A DNA stretch of 15,903 bases from an uncultured Fibrobacter sp. (GTDB lineage: Bacteria; Fibrobacterota; Fibrobacteria; Fibrobacterales; Fibrobacteraceae): the NCBI RefSeq assembly GCF_937877005.1, contig NZ_CALEFV010000292.1, positions 1 to 15,903 of the forward strand, read 5' to 3'. The translations under genes were made by a program, and so were the position numbers. Positions within the stretch are counted from its first letter, which is position 1. Each line of letters opens with the position of its first letter. The notes below the pieces were generated by a model that saw nothing but the letters and a program-made list of their open reading frames with translations, was not told where the DNA came from and did not search any database. Of the stretch, positions 8,888 through 15,151 are shown in pieces.

Positions 8888-8903
8888 GGGGACGAAGCAA
8901 TCC
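8867..8903. repeat. REP-like palindromic element overlapping a gene end
   Basis: GTCATTGCGAG (8867-8877) and CGAAGCAATCC (8893-8903) flank a G/C core, CCCC (8879-8882) and GGGG (8888-8891), with a short loop. ATTGC (8870-8874) pairs with GCAAT (8897-8901). The GTCATTGCGAG...CGAAGCAATC framework is one I recognise as a dispersed extragenic palindrome seen in many bacterial genomes. Only one copy is in this window, so its repeat status here is inferred. It has no T tract and is not a typical terminator. Confidence 0.7.
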
Positions 8904-8917
8904 ATTCTTAAGGTAAA

Positions 8918-9907
8918 ATGAAGAATCTTGTTTATATAATCATCGGCGTAATCGTCTTGCTTATTGGAGTCCGCTGGTACATGCAGCAGTCGGCGGCCAA
9001 GGAGGCTTTTGACAAGCACGAAGCGCTAATCGCCGAGACCAATGAATGCTTAGAAATGGCGGAGTGGAACTGCGCCGAAAGGAATGTGCGCGCCCTCCTC
9101 AAGGAAACTCCCGACGACCAGAACTTGCAGCTCCATTTGGCAGGAATCCTTTACGAACAGGAACGCTACGAAGACTGCATCGCCTATGTCAAGTCGAGAA
9201 ATTTCAGTAACGCGGACCTAGAATTTCTGTTGAAAAAATGCGAGTCGCTCGTTCGTGAAATGGCAACCTTGGGTATAGAGCGCTCTATGCATTTCAGGGT
9301 CGAGTTCGAGGGAATGCTTGCCCGTAAGGATATTATGGAAGCGCTCGCCGTATTGGAAGTTGCTTACGATTCCTTGTGCCATCTGTTCGATTTTCACCCA
9401 GAAAACAAGATGCATCTGGTTCTTTATCGGTCGTCGCAGTACCAGGGCCTTGGACCGCGTCCGGAATGGGTGGGGGCCATATTTGACGGTAAGTTGCGAA
9501 TCCCGGTTAACGTGATGAATCGTCCGGAAATTTATAGGCCGATGTTTTTTCATGAATTGACGCATGCCTTCGTTCGTGCCATGGCTCGCTCGAAGGTTCC
9601 CCTGTGGGTCAACGAAGGAATCGCCCAGGTGGTGGATGCCTCGCGCACGGGAATGGCTAGGCCCGAAGGTGGTGCCCCCAGTATCGAAGCGCTTATGACT
9701 CCGTTCGTGAACGAACAGAATACTTCGAATGCGACACGCTTGTATTGGTATTCTCAGCGTATGGTGGAACAGCTCCTGCAGCGTAATCCGAGTTTCGTAC
9801 ATTTCAGGGAATATATGCAGAGCTTGCGTAAACAGGATGGAGACGAGGCTCTTCAGAAGTTTTATGGCGTCACGACAAAGCAGTTGCTCGACGAGGCGAA
9901 ACGGTAA
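8918..9907 (+). CDS. Membrane-anchored peptidase MA-like (gluzincin) metallohydrolase
   Basis: This 329-residue protein begins with one hydrophobic helix (about 4-19) with no lipobox, so it is probably anchored in the inner membrane with the rest outside the cytoplasm. Residues 30-115 are helical and look TPR-like, for example AEWNCAERNVRALL and ILYEQERYEDCIAYV. The catalytic part has HELTH (212-216) followed by LWVNEGIAQ, with Glu233 as the likely third zinc ligand. That HExxH...NEG pattern is the peptidase MA-like arrangement. The substrate is unknown. AAGG (8910-8913) four bases before the ATG is a workable Shine-Dalgarno. The gene sits 30 bases after the DUF4416 stop, just past the palindromic element, and 10 bases before the asparaginase gene. 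Confidence 0.85.
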   Translation: MKNLVYIIIGVIVLLIGVRWYMQQSAAKEAFDKHEALIAETNECLEMAEWNCAERNVRALLKETPDDQNLQLHLAGILYEQERYEDCIAYVKSRNFSNADLEFLLKKCESLVREMATLGIERSMHFRVEFEGMLARKDIMEALAVLEVAYDSLCHLFDFHPENKMHLVLYRSSQYQGLGPRPEWVGAIFDGKLRIPVNVMNRPEIYRPMFFHELTHAFVRAMARSKVPLWVNEGIAQVVDASRTGMARPEGGAPSIEALMTPFVNEQNTSNATRLYWYSQRMVEQLLQRNPSFVHFREYMQSLRKQDGDEALQKFYGVTTKQLLDEAKR

Positions 9908-9917
9908 CGGAGTTTTT

Positions 9918-10868
9918 ATGGCAGGCCGAAAAAAACATATAGTCATTCTTGCTACGGGCGGTACAATTGCAGGCGCCGGTGAACCCGGCAAAAATACGGG
10001 CTACGTGTCCGGGCAGATTTCTGCAGAAGACTTGGTGGCGTCCGTGCCGGAACTTTCGGAGTACGCCGAGATTACGACTGAACAGATTTGCAACGTGAAT
10101 TCCGACGACATGACGGACAAGCTGTGGATAGCGCTTTCGAACCGCATCGCCGACTTGCAGACGGACGAAACGGTCGACGGCATCGTGGTCACTCACGGCA
10201 CCGACACCATGGACGAAACGGCCTACTTCGTAAGCCTTACGGTCAAGTGCGAAAAGGCGGTCATCTTTACAGGCTCCATGAAGCCCGCTACCGCCAAGGA
10301 CCCCGACGGCCCCGCAAACTTGTTCGGCGCCGTACGTGCGGCAGCCGGCTTCGCTGTCGACGACGACCCGCCGGCGAACTTGGTGTGGGTGTATTTTGCG
10401 GGTGAACTTTTCGACGCCCGGAGCGTTCAAAAGTGCTCAGCCTCGGCAATTAACGCGATGGGCGTAAGCGCTCCCGGCGAAGGCTCCAACTGGAACGCCT
10501 TAAAGGAACAGAACTTCTTCGACGTTTCCAAGCTTGAAAGCCTGCCGCGAGTGAACGTAGTCTACTTTACCGTAGATGCAAACCCGAAGATTCTGGAATA
10601 CGCCGCCTGCGTCTCCGACGGTCTCGTGATAGCGGGCGCAGGTGCGGGCGAATTCAGCCTTGCGTGGGCGAAAGTCCTCGAAAGCATCGACATTCCAGTC
10701 GTCATCGCAAGCCGCACTCACCACGGGCTCGTGACGATCAACGAATCGCTTGCGCCTGGCCGCATCTGTGCCGGACGACTGCCGCCTCAAAAGGCCGCAG
10801 TCCTCCTCAAGCTCGTGCTCACGCAAACAAGCCGCACCGACGACATCAAGCGTGTTTTTGCGCTGTAA
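9918..10868 (+). CDS. L-asparaginase, cytoplasmic, type II-like sequence
   Basis: This enzyme hydrolyses asparagine to aspartate and ammonia. The ATG at 9918 gives 316 residues and is preceded by GGAG (9909-9912); the frame is open further upstream but would overlap the peptidase gene. Active-site motifs are complete: LATGGTIAG with nucleophile Thr16, VTHGTDTMDETAYF with Thr95-Asp96, and a Lys in RSVQKCSAS matching the catalytic lysine of the family. TGSMKPATA and DGPANLFGAV add support. The motifs resemble periplasmic AnsB more than AnsA, yet the protein starts MAGRKKHI with no signal peptide, so it should act in the cytoplasm. Glutaminase side activity is possible. It is the last gene of the four-gene cluster, and no strong terminator follows on its own strand. 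Confidence 0.9.
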   Translation: MAGRKKHIVILATGGTIAGAGEPGKNTGYVSGQISAEDLVASVPELSEYAEITTEQICNVNSDDMTDKLWIALSNRIADLQTDETVDGIVVTHGTDTMDETAYFVSLTVKCEKAVIFTGSMKPATAKDPDGPANLFGAVRAAAGFAVDDDPPANLVWVYFAGELFDARSVQKCSASAINAMGVSAPGEGSNWNALKEQNFFDVSKLESLPRVNVVYFTVDANPKILEYAACVSDGLVIAGAGAGEFSLAWAKVLESIDIPVVIASRTHHGLVTINESLAPGRICAGRLPPQKAAVLLKLVLTQTSRTDDIKRVFAL

Positions 10869-10884
10869 CCCGAATCTTATTTGC

Positions 10885-10912
10885 AAAAAAAACGCAGGTT
10901 TAACCCCGCGTT
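10885..10912 (-). terminator. Rho-independent terminator of fabV
   Basis: On the - strand AACGCGGGG (from 10912) pairs with CCTGCGTT around a short loop with one mismatch, and the stem runs into an eight-base T tract (10892-10885). It lies about 25 bases past the fabV stop. On the + strand the same stem lacks a T run, so it would be a weak end for the asparaginase transcript. Confidence 0.75.
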
Positions 10913-10936
10913 ATCATTATAGGCAAATGGTTCCAA

Positions 10937-12142
10937 TTAGATTGTCGTCATGCTGTTGACTTCGGCCGTGTAGTCGACACCTTCGATGTCGAAGCCGTTC
11001 GTCGCCAAGAAGTCGTGACGGTAACCATCGAGGTCGCCTACCTGTGCAAAGTTTTCCTGCGTAATCGTGGCCATGCGCCGGTTCACTTCTTCCTGCACCT
11101 TCGGGTCGAGTTCCCAATCGTCAATGCGAATCAGGTGGTTTTCGTCCGTCGGAACGGCGCTGCCCGTATAAAGGCGCTCATTCATCAGGCGTTCCATCTG
11201 CTCGATACAACCTTCATGAGTTCCCTGTTCCTTCATCACCTTGAAAAGCACCGAAAGGTACAGCGGGATAATGGGAATCACGGCGCTGGAGCGCGTCACC
11301 AGGCCCTTGTTGACGGATACATAAGCTTCACCCTTCAAGTCGCGTTCAAGTTCTGCATTCAATTCGCGCGCGGTTGCTTCCAAGTGCTTCTTGGCACCGC
11401 CGATGGTACCGTCTCGGTAGATTGCATGCGAAAGGGCGGGGCCGATATAGGAGTAGGCGACAGTCTTCACGCCGTTGGCGAGCACGCCCGCATCCTTGAG
11501 CTGTCGGACCCAGAGAGCCCAGTCTTCGCCGCCCATTACTTTTACTGTGTTGGCGGCTTCTTCTTCGGTAGCGGGTTCTGCGCTGATGGTACTGATCTTG
11601 CCTGTCATGCAGTCGATGGTCTCGCCGGAGAACGGTTTTCCGATCGGTTTCAGCACACTGCGGTACAGGGTGCCGTTGTCCGGATCGACGCGTACGGCCG
11701 AAGCCACGCTGTAGACCAGCAGGTCTACCTTGCGGTCCATCTTTTTCAGCGTCTCGATGACGTTTCTGCGCATTTCGTGGGAGAAGGCGTCGCCATTGTA
11801 GGTAACGGCTTCGAGGCCGGCATCCTTCGCGTACTTGTCGAAAGCCATATTATTGTACCAGCCCGGAGTCCCAGATTTGAGGTTCGGTTCGTCGGAACCT
11901 TCCTTTTCGAAGGATACGCCGATCGTTGCGGCGCCGAAACCGAAAGCCGCATTGATGCGGCTTGCCAGACCGTAACCGGTGGAGCAGCCCAGGACGAGCA
12001 CGGTCTTCGGGGCGTCCTTCGGAGCCCCGCGTTCGGCGCGCTTCTTCTGCACGTAAGCAATCTGGTTCCTGACATCGGTTGCGCAGCCCTTCGGGTGTGC
12101 ATTGACGCACATGTTGCTGCGGATCATCGGTTGAATAACCAT
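10937..12142 (-). CDS. fabV: Trans-2-enoyl reductase, FabV/TER family
   Basis: This 401-residue NAD(P)H-dependent enoyl reductase reduces the trans-2 double bond of enoyl-ACP (FabV) or enoyl-CoA such as crotonyl-CoA (TER). Length and motifs fit the family: N-terminal MVIQPMIRSN, nucleotide-binding GCSTGYGLA (52-60), VYSVAS (143-148), the AYSYIGP stretch (229-235), and the catalytic Tyr-x8-Lys pair Y242...K251 in YRDGTIGGAK, spaced as in this family. Sequence alone does not separate fatty-acid synthesis from anaerobic acyl-CoA reduction. AAGGAT precedes the ATG at 12142. It is a single-gene unit with its own terminator, divergent from dtd, and its upstream block resembles that of hisC. Confidence 0.93.
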   Translation of the reverse strand: MVIQPMIRSNMCVNAHPKGCATDVRNQIAYVQKKRAERGAPKDAPKTVLVLGCSTGYGLASRINAAFGFGAATIGVSFEKEGSDEPNLKSGTPGWYNNMAFDKYAKDAGLEAVTYNGDAFSHEMRRNVIETLKKMDRKVDLLVYSVASAVRVDPDNGTLYRSVLKPIGKPFSGETIDCMTGKISTISAEPATEEEAANTVKVMGGEDWALWVRQLKDAGVLANGVKTVAYSYIGPALSHAIYRDGTIGGAKKHLEATARELNAELERDLKGEAYVSVNKGLVTRSSAVIPIIPLYLSVLFKVMKEQGTHEGCIEQMERLMNERLYTGSAVPTDENHLIRIDDWELDPKVQEEVNRRMATITQENFAQVGDLDGYRHDFLATNGFDIEGVDYTAEVNSMTTI

Positions 12143-12178
12143 ACTTTATCCTTTTTGTTGTGTCTCTTATTTCAAACC

Positions 12179-12192
12179 GCGCCAAACTTAGC
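12179..12192 (-). promoter_or_regulatory. Probable fabV promoter core
   Basis: On the - strand this reads GCTAAGTTTGGCGC, closely matching GCTAAATTTTAGGCGC before hisC. TAAGTT would be the -10-like part. It lies 37 bases before the fabV ATG, leaving room for the leader with AAGGAT. A TTTTT stretch lies just upstream (- strand), as A/T runs do at hisC. Confidence 0.5.
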
Positions 12193-12244
12193 AAAAAGCC
12201 CCTCTTGCCAAGGCCTATTCTGGAAACCGATAGGATAGAAATGT

Positions 12245-12268
12245 AAAATATGTTTAACATAATATTTT
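12245..12268. promoter_or_regulatory. A/T-rich imperfect palindrome in the fabV-dtd divergent region
   Basis: AAAATATGTT (12245-12254) and AACATAATATTTT (12256-12268) form arms around GTTTAAC, with a two-base bulge. It lies between the two divergent promoters and directly before a TTGACA (12268-12273). It could be an operator or an UP-like element. The rest of the 165-base gap holds only the two promoter-like blocks and a weak 5-bp CCTAT/ATAGG inverted repeat. Confidence 0.3.
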
Positions 12269-12293
12269 TGACAGATTGCGACTCCCTATGATT

Positions 12294-12299
12294 TATATT
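12294..12299 (+). promoter_or_regulatory. -10-like hexamer abutting the dtd start
   Basis: TATATT ends 8 bases before the dtd ATG (12308), implying a start of transcription at or near the start codon. TTGACA at 12268-12273 is 20 bases upstream of the hexamer, longer than the usual 16-18 spacing, so it may not be the -35. No Shine-Dalgarno lies in GCCATC before the ATG. Confidence 0.45.
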
Positions 12300-12307
12300 T
12301 TGCCATC

Positions 12308-12742
12308 ATGAAGTTTCTTATACAGCGCGTTTTGAAGGCCCAGGTCGATATCGATGGAGAAACTATCGGAAAGATCGATAAGGGATATATGGTCCTGATC
12401 GGAGTGGGCGAGGGCGATACTCGCGAGGTGGCGGATAAGCTCGTCCGCAAGATGCTTTCTCTCCGGATATTTGCCGACGAAAATGGAAAGACGAATCTTT
12501 CGATTGGGGACGTGAACGGTTCCTTGCTGCTCGTGTCGCAGTTCACTCTGTATGCCGATTGCCACAAGGGAAATCGGCCGACATTTAATGGAGCGGGCAA
12601 CCCCGCCTTGGCGAAGGAACTGTATGAATATGTCATTGAAGTCTGCAAAAGGGAGGTTCCCGTTGTCGAAACTGGGCGATTCGGTGCCGATATGCAGGTC
12701 TCGCTCGTGAACGATGGTCCTTTCACGATCATGCTGGAATAG
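12308..12742 (+). CDS. dtd: D-aminoacyl-tRNA deacylase
   Basis: Dtd removes D-amino acids (and glycine from tRNA-Ala) that were wrongly attached to tRNAs. The 144-residue length is typical. Both active-site motifs are present: SQFTLYAD (77-84) and VNDGPFT (134-140), the latter carrying the Gly-Pro pair that reads the substrate's chirality. The common form is NDGPVT; Phe replaces Val at 139. GRFGADM precedes it as usual. The gene opens a + strand run (dtd, lipoprotein, psd, unknown). The next gene starts 31 bases later and may have its own promoter. Confidence 0.96.
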   Translation: MKFLIQRVLKAQVDIDGETIGKIDKGYMVLIGVGEGDTREVADKLVRKMLSLRIFADENGKTNLSIGDVNGSLLLVSQFTLYADCHKGNRPTFNGAGNPALAKELYEYVIEVCKREVPVVETGRFGADMQVSLVNDGPFTIMLE

Positions 12743-12760
12743 CTAAGGTCTGCCGTTTTC

Positions 12761-12766
12761 TATTTT
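12761..12766 (+). promoter_or_regulatory. -10-like hexamer abutting the CxxC lipoprotein gene
   Basis: TATTTT ends 7 bases before the ATG at 12774. GAGG (12769-12772) is only one base from the ATG, too close to work as a normal Shine-Dalgarno. No clear -35 is visible; the upstream bases are the end of dtd. Confidence 0.4.
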
Positions 12767-12773
12767 TAGAGGC

Positions 12774-13637
12774 ATGAGAATGTTCGAAGATAGGAATCTG
12801 GTCGTTAGCGTGCTTTTTGGCTTGACGCTTGTGGTTTCGCTCATGGTGGGCTGTGCCGGAAACCGTGATTCCGAATCGGGCGCCTCGGGCGATTCCGGCA
12901 TGATGGATGCTCCTTGTGAAGAGTGTGGCAAGCGTGGCGATATCGAACTGAACATTTCCGACGAAAAATTCTACCGCGAATGGAATAAGAAGGCGTATGC
13001 CCGCATGGATTCTACTGCAGTGATGGGCGTGTTCCCGGCTTTGACCGTTAAGGCCGATCGCCCCGAAAAATGCAAGTTCTGTCACGGCTATAGTGCCGAT
13101 GCACTAGACTTTGATCTCGCGAGAGTCGAGGATTCCCTGATGGTGCGCGCGTTTCCCAAGATGCGGCGCGAACTCATGCTGCCTGGCATGCGCCTGCCCG
13201 ATGCGGATTCCTCCTTTGTCGATAGCCTTTCGTGGTTGCTGCTTGAATCCGAATTTGCCGATGGCAAGAAACTCGGTGACTTTAGTCCGTGGCTAGACCG
13301 CGATGGCGTGGAACAGGATATTTCCCGCGAGCTTCCGCCGAAATTCAAGAATCTGCTGAATGCTCTCGCGAGCCGTTACGAACTGCGTTACCTTTCGATT
13401 CCGGTTTCGCTCCAGGTGCGTATGGATACCGATCTCGGGAAGAGTGGCGGCTTTACCTGGAAAATCCTCTGGACCCTCTGGGATGCCCGTTATGGAGAGC
13501 TTGTTTTCCTTGTCTACGCCGATTATACGGCCGCGACGACGAGCCGCGTTGCTCCCGAGAAGGAATGGGCCGAACCCTTTGCTGCGCGACTCTGGAAAAT
13601 GCTATCAGTTGATTTAACTAAACTCGAAAACCACTAA
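12774..13637 (+). CDS. Hypothetical lipoprotein with two CxxC motifs, one of them CxxCH
   Basis: I do not recognise this 287-residue protein. A hydrophobic stretch from residue 9 leads to the lipobox LMVGC with Cys27 as the lipidation site, then a Gly/Ser/Asp-rich linker. Two cysteine pairs follow: CEECG (48-52) and CKFCHG (100-105). Together they could form a four-Cys zinc or redox site. Alternatively the second, CxxCH, could bind heme c, though no clear distal ligand is seen. The C-terminal half has no known motif; WKILWTLWD and ELVFLVYADY (about 220-245) look like buried beta strands. psd begins 12 bases downstream, so the two are likely co-transcribed. Confidence 0.75.
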   Translation: MRMFEDRNLVVSVLFGLTLVVSLMVGCAGNRDSESGASGDSGMMDAPCEECGKRGDIELNISDEKFYREWNKKAYARMDSTAVMGVFPALTVKADRPEKCKFCHGYSADALDFDLARVEDSLMVRAFPKMRRELMLPGMRLPDADSSFVDSLSWLLLESEFADGKKLGDFSPWLDRDGVEQDISRELPPKFKNLLNALASRYELRYLSIPVSLQVRMDTDLGKSGGFTWKILWTLWDARYGELVFLVYADYTAATTSRVAPEKEWAEPFAARLWKMLSVDLTKLENH

Positions 13638-13649
13638 CACCATTTTCTT

Positions 13650-14501
13650 ATGAATACCCCTTTCTACATCTTCATGAAACTTCTGCCGAAGAATGCCGCT
13701 AGCCGTGCTTTCGGCGCCTTGACTCGCCTTAAACTCCCGCTGATTTCAAAGGTGGCTCGCGATAAGTTTGCTGCATTCTACAAGCTGAATATGGAAGAGG
13801 CTGAATATCCGCTGGATCATTACGCAAACATCGGTGAACTCTTTATCCGTCGTCTAAAACCTGGTGCTCGTCCGATTGCAGATTCCGAAATCGTCTCGCC
13901 GGTCGATGGAGTTCTTTCGCAGACGGCCACCTTCGACGAAAAACAAGAGTTGATTCAGGCCAAGGGCAAGACCTATTTGCTCAAGGACCTGCTCCGTGAT
14001 GAAGAAATGGCGAAGCGCTTTGAAGGAGGTGCCTTTGCGACAATTTACCTAGCTCCCTTCAACTACCACCGCATTCACAGTCCGGTTGCGGGCGAGGTTG
14101 TCGGCGCTAGTTATTGTCCAGGAACTCTTTGGCCGGTGAATGTCGGCAGCGTGGAACGTGTCGAAGGTCTGTTCTGTATCAACGAACGTCTCACGAGCCA
14201 TATCCGTCTGGACGACGGTTCCGAAATGCTCGTGGTGAAGGTCGGTGCCACCAATGTGGGGCGAATCGGGGTTGCCTATACCGATGAACTTCTCGTGAAT
14301 GCGGGCAAGCTTCCCAGGGACTGCAAACGTTACGATTGGTTCCCCAAGGAAACGATTGCTGTCGAGAAGGGCGGCGAACTTGGTCGCTTCGAAATGGGAA
14401 GTACCGTGATACTCGTGGTCGACAAGAAAATTCGTGACCGCCATCCGGATCTTTTCAAGTCTCGCTTGGGTTCTGCCGTCAAGATGGGCGAGGCCCTTTA
14501 G
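13650..14501 (+). CDS. psd: Phosphatidylserine decarboxylase proenzyme
   Basis: Psd makes phosphatidylethanolamine from phosphatidylserine at the inner membrane. The 283-residue protein fits the E. coli-type class, with the N-terminal amphipathic region, YKLNMEEAE and FIRRLKPGARPI. Catalytic landmarks are SPVDG (Asp86), YHRIH (His140, His143) and the self-cleavage site MGST. Cleavage between Gly250 and Ser251 would give the beta chain and the pyruvoyl alpha chain. No Shine-Dalgarno is seen before the ATG at 13650, only an A/T-rich stretch 12 bases after the lipoprotein stop, suggesting coupling to that gene. The gene for phosphatidylserine synthase is not in the window. Confidence 0.95.
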   Translation: MNTPFYIFMKLLPKNAASRAFGALTRLKLPLISKVARDKFAAFYKLNMEEAEYPLDHYANIGELFIRRLKPGARPIADSEIVSPVDGVLSQTATFDEKQELIQAKGKTYLLKDLLRDEEMAKRFEGGAFATIYLAPFNYHRIHSPVAGEVVGASYCPGTLWPVNVGSVERVEGLFCINERLTSHIRLDDGSEMLVVKVGATNVGRIGVAYTDELLVNAGKLPRDCKRYDWFPKETIAVEKGGELGRFEMGSTVILVVDKKIRDRHPDLFKSRLGSAVKMGEAL

Positions 14502-14512
14502 TCTTTTGGTCC

Positions 14513-15151
14513 ATGGTTTCGGTCCGGCGATTTATCTACGATGAACCGGCGCTGTTCAAGGCGACATGCGAGTTCGTGCGCCTGTTTGGGCGGGTTGCGG
14601 ATCCGGTCGTTGCCGTTGCATCGCAAGAAATGACGGATGATGCGCGCATTGCCTGGACGATTCTTGGAACAGATCTCTTTCAGGATATCTCCTATGCGGA
14701 ATTTGCCGCGGTAATGAAGTCGTTGCACGATCGTTTTCCCGGAGATAAGCTCTGGACCTTGCCCGTTCCCAGGGCGCAGGAAATCGAGGAATGTGTCGAA
14801 TCCGCGATGGGTGGCCGCGGATGGTCCATGTTTGAAAATGTTGCAGGAATTTTCTGGAGCGTAGGCCTTTTCGTGCGTCGGCGCCAGAATATGCGGCAGT
14901 GGCTCGCGGAGCGTCCGCCCGAAGAATTGTGGCGCGATCTTGGCGAAATCTATTTTATGGGCAAGGGAAATCCGCGACCTAAGGTGTGTGCTGCTCTGTA
15001 CCGTATTACGGCTCCGGCTCCTATTGGATTTGGCCTTGATTGTTTACCTTCGCAAAAATGGCCGCCGCTTCCGCTTACGATGGGAGCGCGTCGATACCTA
15101 TCGATTCTTGGTCCTGCCAAGGATGGTTTCGCGGATCTGGATGCGACGCAT
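14513..15151 (+). CDS. Unrecognised protein, 3' end lost at the nuoL junction
   Basis: The frame opens with ATG 11 bases after the psd stop and stays open to the end of the window, but only the part before about 15151 looks like this gene; beyond that it is antisense to nuoL. About 213 residues are visible. The start is MVSVRRFIYDEPALFK. Later segments include GRGWSMFENVAGIFWSVG, EIYFMGKGNPRPK and WPPLPLTMGARRYL, with many Trp and Arg. There is no signal peptide or membrane helix. Codon use resembles psd, which supports a real gene. I do not know the family; a DNA-glycosylase-like helical fold is only a guess. Its natural C-terminus is missing here. Spacing suggests membership of the psd operon. 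Confidence 0.65.

Noticed and set aside
9729..9917. An N-terminal extension of the asparaginase frame
   Set aside because: It overlaps the conserved end of the upstream peptidase gene, adds no signal peptide or family sequence, and the ATG at 9918 has a GGAG at the right distance.
12208..12236. CCTAT...ATAGG inverted repeat as a fabV attenuator or riboswitch
   Set aside because: The stem is only 5 bp with a long loop, has no T tract, and lies upstream of the proposed fabV start of transcription.
11015..12238. A 407-codon open frame on the + strand opposite fabV
   Set aside because: It is antisense to a clear FabV with intact catalytic motifs. Its translation has no recognisable motif and is explained by the codon bias of fabV.
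12268..12299. A standard sigma-70 promoter TTGACA...TATATT for dtd
   Set aside because: The spacing is 20 bases, outside the usual range, and hexamers at 17-18 bases do not match the -10 consensus. Only the -10-like box is reported.
14498..14728. A - strand open frame after psd
   Set aside because: It lies opposite the unknown gene that follows psd in operon-like spacing. No motif or ribosome site supports it.
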